NCBI GenBank assembly: GCA_036186865.1
Contig: AP025040.1
Span: 36,075,425-36,139,424, forward strand
Source: Eustoma russellianum
Taxonomy: Eukaryota > Streptophyta > Magnoliopsida > Gentianales > Gentianaceae
DNA: 64,000 nucleotides
Direction of reading: 5' to 3'
The number at the start of each line of letters is the position of its first letter. Within the stretch, counting starts at the first letter, position 1. Of this stretch, positions 34,585 to 45,607 are shown in pieces. Both the position numbers and the translations under genes were made by a program. A model generated the notes under the pieces. It had not been told where the DNA came from. It made no database searches and worked only from the letters and a program-made list of their open reading frames with translations.

Positions 34585-36325
34585 ACTTGTTGATTTCGTT
34601 TAAATCGATTATATCATGCTTATGTGATTATATTTTACTGTTTTTCCGTATGGCATGATATGTACAAAAACCCCAACTCGGATTTCATATGATGAGAGAA
34701 GAATGGTGTTTTTCAAATCGTTTTCATGAATGATTTGTATACGGCGGTTTTCGTTTGTCATGTGATGATCAAAACCGATTCTGTTTATATTAGATATAAA
34801 CATACGCTATGTGTAAAACCCTATTCGAATCTCATCTGGTGAGAGCGGATTGATGTTTTCAATTCGTTTTCATCAGATGTTATAATTCGAGATTGTTATA
34901 TGTGATATAAAGTTTTCGTTTTTCATGAGATGATCAAAAACGATTATGTTTATATCGATATGAACAACCGATTGATGGTTCTGTTTTCGTGTTTCGAAAG
35001 ACAGATTATCTATTCGATGATGATTCTGATTTCTGGTATCGGATGAAGATTATCGATTTGATTGATATTCTGTTTTAAGGTTTGCGAATGACAGCCATCG
35101 ATTCGATCGATGCTTCTATAAGGGTTTACACGTATTCAAAACAGTAAGATCGTTAATATGATTGACGCGTCTGTGTTAGGGTTTCGAAAAGAAAATTATC
35201 AATGCGATTGATACTTTCTGTTTGGCTTCGAGGGGCGCTGCCCCTCGACCCCGCCTGGGGCGCTACCCCTCGGAACCCCGCCCGCTAACCGGCTAGCGGG
35301 ACCGCCGTATGCGTACGCCCTATAGTTCGTTACCGTGACATTAAGAATGTCAATATATATATTTATTTGTTATAATATGTTTGTGTAAAATATATTATAA
35401 TTGTTGATGTCTTTGCATGGTGCATAGCATGGCCTCAGGACCTATGTGATTGACTTAGTCATATTTCTGTTTTGGGTTATTATGGTCTGCGTGCCGCTGT
35501 AGTTTTTGTTGTATTTTATTATACAATTAGTTAGGGTTTTTTTTATTATTGTAATAAATGAAGAATCAAGCTACAAAAGTGGTGATGGCGACACATACCA
35601 AGGACGAGTGGATTCCATGGAGATGGAGGCACGAGCTCAAGACAAGAAGATATGTATCATTGCAAATGTTGTAATAGGAAGTCTTTCACATAGGGTTTCC
35701 TTTATGATCTTCATTTGGTCTCATGAAGATCATATTTAGTTTGGCCATGCTATGTCACGTTTACATATTTATCATTTTGTATGAGATGCGTGGATGATAT
35801 ATTATATATGCATATAGGATGCTACGATATAATGATATGCAATGCAAGACATAAACTAAGTTGAACCCTCATTAATAATTTAAGTCTTGATGCCATCCAT
35901 GTCTTAAACACCTATTAAAACTGGGATTGTATTAAAGTAGGTATTGTCAAAGCAATGTACTTTAAACATTCCTAGCTACGTAGGATGAGTAATAGTGCTA
36001 CTCATATGTTTAAAATTGGTTAGACTTAATTGGGCTATCAAAATGGTTTTGGGCCCAAGGCATTAGATGGAATCTAACATACAATGATATATGATGTCAT
36101 TATTCCATAAATTCTAAGAGTTACATGAGATGTAATTGGTAAAGATGTTACCTACCTAAATAACTTAATTTTAAGCGTCATGCCAAAGCTGAGTTTAGAA
36201 TTAAGTCAAATATGGATCTTAGCTCACTAAAATATTTCTTTTGAGGGTTATGTTTTAGTGGGAGTTTTATAAATTTTAACCTCATTATTAATAAAGTGTT
36301 ACTTTGCATGTTTTGTAGATCATAA
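34585..36325 (+). other. leader of copia B
   Basis: An AT-rich 1.7 kb region between PBS and gag. Upstream it has several similar segments with ATTCGAT or GATTGAT around repeated GGTTT(C/G)G, resembling degenerate tandem repeats (34620-35220). It holds one GC-rich island, listed separately. No open frame is convincing; 35506-35739 is too short and has no match I recognise. Confidence 0.6.
35229..35300 (+). other. GC-rich double hairpin in copia B leader
   Basis: CGAGGGGC-GCT-GCCCCTCG (35229-35247) forms a perfect 8-bp stem. GGGGCGCTACCCCTCGG follows, then CCCGCTA-N6-TAGCGGG (35281-35300). The GC content is far above the surroundings. Confidence 0.8.
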
Positions 36326-39300
36326 ATGGCTGCTAATAACAATTCCACCTTATCGCTGCGATCTATCTTTGAGAAGGAAAAACTAAAAGAATATGGGACT
36401 AATTTTGTTGACTGGTTTCGAAACTTGAGAATTGTTCTCAAGCAAGAAAAGAAGTCCTACGTGCTCGATGACCCTGTCCCCGAACCCCCTCCTGCTGATG
36501 CTTCTGTTGCTGTTAAGAACAAGTATAAGAAGCATGTTGAAGATTCCAATGACATAGGATGTCTAATGTTGGCAACTATGTGTCCAGGACTTCAGAAAGA
36601 CCTGGAACACTTAGAAGCTTATGAGATGAGTGTGCATCTCAAAAAAGCTTTCCAACAACAGGCTAGGCAGGATAGGTTCGACACCGCTGTTGCACTTTTT
36701 GACTGTAAGATGTCTGAAGGTGAATCTGTTAGCGCTCATGTTCTGAAGATGAAAGGCTATATAGATCACCTTGCAAGACTTGGATATCCCCTGAGTTTGG
36801 AACTCGCCACGGATTTGATCATACACTCTTTGCCTAGCAGTTTTTCTCAGTTCGTCATGAACTACAATATGAATAATATGGAAAAGTCCATTCCTGAGCT
36901 ACATGGTATGCTCAAAACTGCTGAGGGGAATATCAAGAAGCCTACCCAGGTATTGACTGTCAATACCAAGCTAATGAAAAGGAAAGCTAAAGGCAAGGGT
37001 AAGGCTAAAAGTGCAAAGGGTGCAAAAGGGGCAAAGGGTCAAGCTAAACCGAAACCTGGTCCCAAGGCAAAGGTTCCTAAGGAAGGAACTTGTTTCCATT
37101 GCAACAAGCCTGGGCATTGGAAAAGAAATTGTGATGTTTATTTGGAGGAGTTGAAGAAGCTGAAGGGTAGTACGACTACATCTTCAGGTATTTATGTTAT
37201 AGAAATTAATTTATCTACTTCTTCTTCCTGGGTATTAGATACTGGATGTGGATCCCATATTTGTACAAATATGCAGGGGCTCAAAAGGAGTAGGATGCTG
37301 AAGAAGGGCGAGGTGGACCTACGTGTTGGCAATAGAGCAAGAGTTGCTGCTATAGCTGTAGGGACCTATGAGCTTGTCTTGCCCAATGGGCTTTTGTTAG
37401 TTTTAAACAATTGCTTTTATGTTCCTACTATGAGTAGGAATCTTATTTCAGTGTCTGTTTTGGATGATGAAGGTTATTCATTTTTAATTAAAAATAAGAA
37501 GTGTTCTATTTTTGATAAAAATGACTTGCTTTATTGTATTGCAAGTAGTTATAATGGCATTTATGTCCTTAACCTTGATGATTCCAATGACGGTAATATT
37601 TATAACATATCTTCAAAGAGAACTAAGCCAAATGAACTAAACCCTGCATATTTATGACATTGTCGCCTTAGCCATATAAATGAGAAGCGCGTATCTAAAC
37701 TCCATCAAGATGGATTATTAGATTCATTTGATTTTGAATCATTTGAAAATTGCGAGTCTTGTTTGCTTGGAAAGATGACAAAGACTCCTTTTACTGGACA
37801 TAGTGAAAGGGCTAATGACTTGTTGGGCTTGGTACATACAGATGTATGCGGCCCAATCAGCATTAGTGCCAGGGGAGGATTTCAGTATTTCATTACTTTT
37901 ACTGATGATTTCAGTAGGTATGGCTATGTCTACCTAATGAAACATAAGCATGAGTCTTTTGAAATGTTTAGAACTTTTCAGAATGAAGTACAAATTCAAC
38001 TTGGTAAGACAATTAAAACCCTTCGATCAGATCGAGGTGGTGAATATTTGAGCCAAGAATTTGACCAACATCTAAGAAATTGTGGAATCGTTTCACAGAT
38101 GACTCCTCCAGGAACTCCACAATGGAATGGTGTTTCTGAAAGGAGAAATCGGACTTTATTGGATATGGTTCGATCTATGATGGGTCAAGTAGATCTTCCT
38201 TTATCCTTTTGGGGTTATGCCTTGGAGACAGCTGCATTCATTTTGAACCGTGTACCATCTAAAGCGGTTGAAAAGACACCATATGAGATGTGGACTGGTA
38301 AGAGACCCAGTTTGTCTTTTCTTAAGATTTGGGGTTGTGAAGCTTATGTGAAAAGATTAATGTCAGATAAGCTAGCTCCAAAATCTATCAAATGTATTTT
38401 TGTGGGGTATCCTAAAGAAACTAAAGGGTACTATTTCTATATTCCCTCAGAGAACAAAGTGTTTGTTGCTCGAAATGGAGTCTTTTTGGAAAAGGAGTTT
38501 CTCTCCAAGAGAAAAAGTGGGAGTATAGTACAACTTGAGGAAACTCAAGTTCCACAAGATATCGTTAAACTGTCTTTAGAGACGATTTCAGAACCACAAA
38601 CAGTTGTGGAGCCTGAAAATGTAACACAAGTCCAACGCAGATCTGATAGGATACATCGTCAGCCAGAGAGATACGGATTTCTTGTGACTGATGATAGTCA
38701 AGTTATGCTCATAGATCAAGATGAGCCTACTACCTATCAGGAAGCTGTGTCAGGTCCAGATTCAGATAAATGGCTTGGAGCCATGAATTCTGAGATGCAA
38801 TCCATGTTTCATAACCAAGTTTGGTCTTTAATTGATCCTCCAGAGGGTATTAAGACTATTGGTTGCAAATGGGTTTTCAAGAAGAAAACTGACATGGATG
38901 GAAATGTGCAAACCTACAAAGCAAGGCTTGTGGTTAAAGGTTTCAAGCAAACTCATGGTATAGACTATGATGAAACCTTTTCACCAGTAGCTATGCTTAA
39001 GTCTATTCGAATTCTCCTTGCCATTGCAGCATACTATGATTATGAGATATGACAAATGGAAATCAAAACTGCTTTCCTTAATGGAAATTTACTCGAGGAT
39101 GTGTACATGACACAACCTGAGGGTTTTGTAAATCCTGAGAATTCCAAGAAGGTTTGCAAGCTTCAAAGGTCCATCTATGGATTGAAGAAAGCATCTCGAA
39201 GCTGGAATCTTCGTTTTGATGAAACAGTTAAGAACTTTGGTTTCATCAAGAATGAAGATGAACCTTGTGTTTACAAGATGGTTAGTGGGAGTGCAGTAGT

Positions 39301-40294
39301 GTTTCTGGTCTTATATGTGGATGACATATTACTTATTGGGAATGATATCCCTACCTTGCAAAAGGTTAAGGCTTGGTTAGGGAATTCATTTTCAATGAAG
39401 GACTTGGGTGAGGCTACATATATCCTTGGTATCAAGATCTATAGAGATAGATCTAAAAGGATAATAGGCTTGAGTCAGAGTACATACATAGATAAAATGT
39501 TGAAAAGGTTCAACATGCAAGAGTCCAAGAAAGGATTCCTGTCTATGTCTCATGGCATTCATCTCAGCAAGAATCAATGTCCTCAGACATCTGATGAGCG
39601 AGATCGAATGAATAAAATTCCTTATGCTTCTGCTATAGGATCGATCATGTATGCCATGTTATGTACTAGACCAGATGTCTCATATCCATTGAGCACAACC
39701 AGTAGATATAAAGCTGACCCCGGTGAAGGTCACTGGACAGCTGTCAAGAATATTCTTAAGTACCTCAGAAGGACTAAAGAAGTATTCTTGGTTTATGGAG
39801 GTTTGGATGACGAGTTAGTTGTAAATGGTTACACAGATGCTAGCTTCCAAACCGACATAGATGATTTCAGATCGCAGTCCGGTTTTGTATTCACATTGAA
39901 TGGTGGAGCTGTTAGTTGGAAGAGTTCAAAACAAAGCACTGTGGCTGATTCTACAACAGAGGCTGAGTATATAGCAGCATCAGATGCAGCTAAAGAAGCA
40001 GTTTGGTTGAAGAAGTTCATTACTGAGCTAGGAGTTGTACCTAGCATTGCAAATCCTGTGGACATTTATTGTGACAACAATGGTGCCATAGCACAAGCAA
40101 AAGAGCATAGGTCTCATCAGAGATCTAAACATATACTCAGACGCTACCATCTCATTCGAGACATCATCGATAGAGGAGATGTCAAGATATGCAAAGTTGA
40201 CACAAACGATAACATAGCGGATCCATTGACTAAGCCTCTCTCACGGGTCAAGCATGATCAGCACACTAGATCTATGGGTCTCAGATATTTGTAG
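36326..40294 (+). pseudogene. copia B gag-pol polyprotein, two in-frame stops
   Basis: One frame of 1323 codons is broken only by TGA at 37655-37657 and TGA at 39050-39052. Both sit where copia proteins have tryptophan (LWH.RL and the W before QM..KTAFLNG), so both fit TGG to TGA. Order: gag (residues 1-250, lysine-rich tail), CCHC knuckle CFHCNKPGHWKRNC (256-269), protease DTG (305-307), HHCC region, integrase D, D, E (HTDVCGP, SDRGGE, VSERRNRT), RT with YVDD (39314-39325), RNase H to DPLTKPLS. The lineage is not assigned. The frame is otherwise complete, consistent with recent insertion. Confidence 0.92.
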
Positions 40295-40300
40295 GCCTAG

Positions 40301-40314
40301 TGCAAGTGGGAGAT
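40301..40314 (+). other. polypurine tract of copia B
   Basis: GTGCAAGTGGGAGAT precedes the LTR start TGTTAG at 40315. This is the usual copia arrangement. Confidence 0.85.
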
Positions 40315-41719
40315 TGTTAGTGTATGTGCCCTAGGCCATGATTTGGATATTTATGTTATGCATAAAAGAGGTTTTATTATCATTATTGTTGGTTAGTATG
40401 TTACACAATTTTGATATATGTCCCTGATTCATTATTGTTATGGAGATAAAATAATTTATAATCAGTATGAGTATTGATTTGATAATCATGAGATGATTAT
40501 GTGTATGGTGATACGAATCAATCTCATAGATACTTGTTAGAGAACAGTGTATTGGATAGACCCATCATGAGATTGCTACATGGATTAGCGTCATAAGTAA
40601 ATCTCATGATAGTCATGTTTTAATCCTTTGACTTGAGATTGTCATAGTTTCCAACATAAGGACCATTATATTTTGACACGATCAAACGTTATCCGTAACT
40701 GGATAATAATAAAGGTCATGATTGAATGTGATAGAAATTATGTAGAGGATATTGAACAATCAAAATAGAATTTGTCCCTCTCTTTTGAGAGAGATATCTT
40801 TGGGCCCCTCGATTAGTGAGACTGTGAAATGCATGGCCGTGCTCAAATGAATTGATAGTGTGATCAATATCATTTGTTTTATCAGTCTACTTAGAGATCG
40901 AGTAATCATATGTTTGAACTATATAAGTATGACGCTGACCATGACTTATGTTCAAACTAGATATCGTGTGACAAAGGGATTAGTGCATGTACTATTATTA
41001 GGCTAGTTGGACTTTACTCGTATTAATTGGGTAGTTGTAATGCCTTTCTAGAGGCCAATTACGACTTGTTGGTTTAATAGAGATTTAATCAACTGCCAAT
41101 TAATATGGGCCTATTGGGTCACACACAAGAATGCGTAAGGCTGATATTAATAATATTAATAATATTAATATTGGATATTAATTATTATTATTATTATCGT
41201 TTTAATATTAATAATATTAATATTGGATATTAATTATTATTATTATTATTTTCGGTTTTTTGGTGATTATATATACATGTGTATTATCTGATATGGATTT
41301 TGAATATCCTGATAGAATCCGTATCTGATATGGATTTTGATTGGCATCCACTAATCCGATTAGGACTCGGATTCTGATGTCTACGTATGTGCATATATAC
41401 TTGTGTATCTCGTATACACAAGACACACGAAAAATACACAGAGTCATAAAAAACCCTAGAGCCGTTTTTGTGAAAAACGAGTTCTTCAGCCACGCCGTTT
41501 GAAGAGCTAGCACTCCGGGCGGAAGCGTTCGTGTGGATACCGACCGAGGGTGTTCGTGATTTCGCACCTCTTCCATCTGCAGACTTCGAATCTACGGAGG
41601 TAGTTTTTGATTTCTTTTGTCGAATTAAACGAACAACATGGATCCTTGGTAGGAAATCAGAGATCAAGTTTTGTTTTCCGCTGCGCGTTTTTGCAGTGAT
41701 CTCGGTTGATTTCCTAACA
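40315..41719 (+). repeat. 3' LTR of copia B (1405 bp)
   Basis: TGTTAG to CTAACA, followed by TTATC and the LINE. About 0.5% different from 30881-32311, with a 26-bp deletion between short direct repeats near 41288. Confidence 0.95.
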
Positions 41720-42896
41720 TTATCCTCCAGTAGAAGCAACTGTGGAATATACTACAAAATAGAATCATGCTGAATAATACGATGGATACTCTGACGACGG
41801 CGGCAATCTTTTACGGTCTGATGCTAATATTTGGTATTTGCATAACCTTCTTTTAACCATTTAACATTTGCCTTCTACTTCCAAAAAAGTAGTGCTCGAT
41901 GTTGTTCACTACGTAATAGAGCCATATTCCATGAGCATTCAGTTAGAGTACCTTCGGACGGTTATGCATCAAAATTCCTTTCACAAAGCGTAGCCCCAGT
42001 CTCCACTGCACTGACTACCTCAAATATGTTACCAAATACATCCTTATTCCATCGCCTAAGATGATGCTTGTGTTGTCGAAGTTCATCACACAACCGCCAC
42101 ATTCTTCCCACTGTTGAGAAAGAATTCCAACTGTGACAAACGAAACTATCAAAATTAGGATGTTTAGACCATACGTCCAAGTACATAAATGAAGCAACTA
42201 CTTTTGAAACATCAGAGACACATCCAAGATAAAGAGGATAGTGATCCAAAGTTGTACGATTCAGGTGCTGATACTGAATTGCCGAGAATAAGTCCAAAAG
42301 GATTGTGAGCAGAGAAAACACTCCAATTGGCGCCAAACTCTCCCCAATCCTTGACCATCGCACCAAGTGAATTTGGAGCCCTGATAAGTAATCAGCTGCA
42401 GGCAGCAATTTTCGACCCAATCATTAAAATCATATAGAGATCGAATGGAAGGGGTCGAGCGTCTCTTATGTTCATCAAGCGACAAAAATGTATTGAAATC
42501 ACCTCCAACAAGCCAAGGATCATAACATACACTACTAAATTGGAGAAGATCATCCCACAGTGGTCGACGAGCCACTACCGAATGTAAAGCATAGGCAAAC
42601 TTACACCAAATTTTATCCCTCGATGGCAACAACTGAAAATGAAATGAGTGATTCTGTAGGTTTCTGTATTCATCTAACAGCTGAAAGATAGAGTCTTTCC
42701 AAAATACCAAAGTATGATCCTCACATACAGAGAAAGCATGGGAGAATCCAAGTTTAAGATGATATGGCACCAAGGAAGTTTGGCGCAGTTTGGGCTAAAT
42801 AACAACAAGAATGTGAATTTGATAACGACGAAGCAAAGATAAAATATGATCTGAAGAAGTACGAATACCTCTAACATTCCACATGAGAATCTTCAT
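41720..42896 (-). pseudogene. LINE ORF2 endonuclease region
   Basis: ORF2 starts at 42896 with MKILMWNVRGI, the usual start of the plant LINE AP-endonuclease. A TAG falls where the catalytic E (L.ET/EP) is expected. The domain then continues with DPWLVGGDFNTF, SKFTWCDGQGLGRVWRQLE and, after a shift, LNRTTLDHYPL, the R..SDH end motif. A linker and the start of RT follow to the copia B site (LLLLEDN). The same features are in the duplicate at 32312-33488. Inactive. Confidence 0.9.
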
Positions 42897-44171
42897 TAAG
42901 GCAATATATCAAAAGAGCATGAGAGGTGGGCTGCCTTGGAGCGAGTCAATCGCGAAGTACTTGGCAGGGGTTGCTTATGCTGCTGGGTCAATAATTTGGG
43001 CGTAATCCGAAAGCTGCGCTCTTCAGTATAATCAGCCAAAATTTCCGGTTGCGCATGATCAATATATGTAGCATGTACTTGTTCATTTATAAAATTATAA
43101 ATTAGATCATCAGAAGCCTCTGCTAATAATTGACGTTGGCGATGAGACACGTCAACTTCACCATCGGAATGTGACACTAACTCAGATAAAGCAGGCATAT
43201 CATTAATCATGGAGTCATCGATTTCTTGTAAGCGAGAGATGTCCTGTGTATAGGAAACTGACGGCGGGCGTGCCATTTTTGGAGACAATATAATGGAGTG
43301 TGGCGCAACCTGTACCTCCAAACTATCCGTACTCAACTGATGTTTAGTTTGTGAATCTTGTTGCCGTTTTTTTGAGTACCCAACATTTAGGCTTTTCCTT
43401 ATTCGAACGATTTGTAATTTTAGGAACATGTGCCTCACCAGTCGGCTGGTCTTCTACGTGATCGTCCTTCAACAGGTGGAAGACTTATGGCCTAGACGAG
43501 AACCGTTGCTATAATACCTGGGCAAATCTTCGTAATCAACAGACTGAGAAATGCAACGCTTAGAAACCTGATTAAAAATACGAGCAGGGAGCTCCTGTGA
43601 CACATCAATTTCCAAAAACGAAAGAAGCATAGATGGCGAAGATTTTTGGCTGTGGCTGTATCTAATTTTATCGGCGTACCCAACATGCGTCCAATTTGAA
43701 ATAATGCCTCACATTGATGGAAGTGTACTGGGACTCCCGGTAGAGAAACACAAACAGGAACAATCGAAACGTCAACTTTTGGGTCATAATCTGGACTCCA
43801 TTTGGTAACCCTCATACATTTGCCTGCTATAGTCCAACTTTGTCTGGCAGAGCAATGCCAATAATCCTACTCATGTGCAAAATGTAATAAAACATTGTTT
43901 GAATCAAGAAGTCCAATACGTACCATGCCAACGAATCCGATACGATCAATAGTAGATATCAAAAAGTGCCTACCAACGTAATCCTGTATGGCTTGGCCAA
44001 TGTGGTGATCTCTTCATCCGTGGAGGTAATCATTGGACTACCCTTATATTTTTGGATCGTTTTTGGTGCAATGGATGGAGCGGATGAAGATTGAAACAAG
44101 AACGCGACGGATAGCTTCATACCTAAAGCTTCGGGTGTCCTCGATGGCGGCTGCAGTGTCGGCTTGTCCAT
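42896..44171 (-). pseudogene. LINE ORF1 (DUF4283-like with decayed knuckle)
   Basis: The start is taken at 44171 (MDKPTLQPPSRTPE). The region then reads ITLVGTF, VTKWSPDYDPKVDVSIVPVC, SLPGVPVHFHQCEALFQIGR and GTPIKLDTATA, which is the plant LINE ORF1 pattern (F.W.PDF.P......PVW..FP.LP.....). A knuckle-like YEDLP-Y-S-RLGHKSSTC follows with its first two cysteines lost. Three frame changes and a stop disrupt it. Its stop TAA overlaps the ORF2 start in TAATG. The 3' two-thirds is repeated at 33488-34477. Confidence 0.85.
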
Positions 44172-44295
44172 AATGATCCCAGATGGAGAAGAAACGGGAA
44201 ATATAGAAAAGAATAGCAGAGAAAGAATCACAGAGAAAGGTGTGGTGATCGCAAAGTGGGAAACGAGAAAGAATGGTGGCGACGACGGTAGTTAC

Positions 44296-45059
44296 TGTTG
44301 GAGACAATCAATCATGTACCAAGACGCAGTCGTTCAATGTGTGCATATGAACAATACAAAAATAATCAAACCCGGGGCGAGTCGAGGACTCTGTCCTCAA
44401 GACGTATTGCTCCGGTATACTGTGCCCAACCGGTGTGGGCAATCGTCTCCCAGGATACAACGGGTACCTGTTCAGTTGAGCGGCACTGCTGAACTTGAAC
44501 TACTTCGAACCTTCGAATGTCCTGACTTCTCCCGGACGTGATGCAAGCCTCGAATGCTATGAATGCAGAATGCTATGAAATGCTAGAGCAAGGTGTGTGA
44601 ATAAATGTACCCTTAGCCCTCTTTATATAGGGGAGTCGGTTGGAGAACAAGGTACCGTGACCGTTGGATCAAAACCGAAGTTTGATTTAGGCCGTTAGAT
44701 GAAAACCTCCTATCTAGATTAGGAAGGTTTAATCTCAGCCTTTGGATTGAAGATAGATTAGCAGGTTTAAACCTGGAGCATTAGATGGAAACCACATTCG
44801 GTTGGGGTGGTTAGGACAGTTTAAATCTCGGCCGTTAGATTAAAGCTGCCTTCCCTGCCACCGTTAGATCAAACCAGATTGATCTTATCTTATATCGAAG
44901 GATACCGTTTGAATCAGATTTAAGCAACGGTTCGATTTAAACCATAACCGAACGCCTTATCAAACTTAACCGCGTTTTGTTTAAACGTAACCGTGCAACC
45001 GCGTTTTCCATCCACTTTGAGAATTAATTTCTCATTCATCCATTTCAATTTCTCCAACA
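44296..45059 (-). repeat. 3' LTR of copia A (764 bp)
   Basis: On the minus strand it starts TGTTGGAGAAATTG at 45059 and ends TCTCCAACA at 44296. A TATA-like CTATATAAAG lies at 44630-44621. Confidence 0.95.
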
Positions 45060-45607
45060 ATCCCCCACATGAATGGAAATTAATGCAAATGCATATGCAG
45101 ACTCTAAGAAGAAGTCAGACAAGAAAATATTGCATCAGAAGAGGTAGCTTCTGGCTTTGAACCTTTCATAGTGATGTACCATCGGATTCACTCGGCTAAT
45201 TGGTGACTTGATGTCTTGAACCAGTCAGCCTTTGTTGTGAACCTAGACAACGATACTCACATAATATTTTCTTCAACACCCTTTTGGTTCTCATGGTTGT
45301 GTTCGTTTTGGCCATGAACAACCTGGTTTCAGAAAGTGTTTTAGAGAAATCTTGCCTCTTAGACTTTCTCATAGAAGCGGCCCCACTTCACACTTACATA
45401 GGTGATTCCTATCAAGAGTATTCTGCCATACTCCACTTGACGCATCAAGATATAGGACATCATTAAAAGCCTTAGCTTACCCTAAACATTCTCTGCAGAC
45501 AGCACTTTTATGTGACGGAATGAGTAAGTGCTTACTGAATCTTCATAACTTAGTTGTCCCATTGAACCAAGATTCTGGGATCTCCAGTCAACAAGGTTGA
45601 GTTACCG
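45060..45607 (-). other. 3' untranslated region and PPT of copia A
   Basis: On the minus strand the sequence runs from the gag-pol stop to ATGTGGGGGATT immediately before the LTR. The G-rich run is the PPT. A 60-codon open frame on the plus strand (45284-45466) has no support. Confidence 0.7.

Larger units (their letters stand above)
30881..41719 (+). mobile_element. Ty1/copia element B with duplicated 5' flank
   Basis: Target duplications TTATC lie at 30876-30880 and 41720-41724. The order is LTR (30881-32311), TTATC plus 2.2 kb of LINE (32312-34477), the last 93 bp of an LTR (34478-34570), PBS, leader, gag-pol, PPT and LTR (40315-41719). The LINE stretch repeats 41720-43885. The simplest reading is one insertion followed by unequal exchange. 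LTR copies differ at about 7 sites plus two indels in 1.4 kb, so the insertion is recent. Confidence 0.9.
41720..44295 (-). mobile_element. L1-type LINE, 5' half
   Basis: Contains ORF1 and the start of ORF2 on the minus strand. It is bounded by copia B on the left and by copia A on the right (target site GTTAC at 44291-44295). The LINE continues at 50503. Confidence 0.92.

Noticed and set aside
44164..44541. 125-codon plus-strand frame across the copia A LTR edge
   Set aside because: It is an opposite-strand shadow crossing the LINE-copia junction; the two sides were joined only by the insertion.
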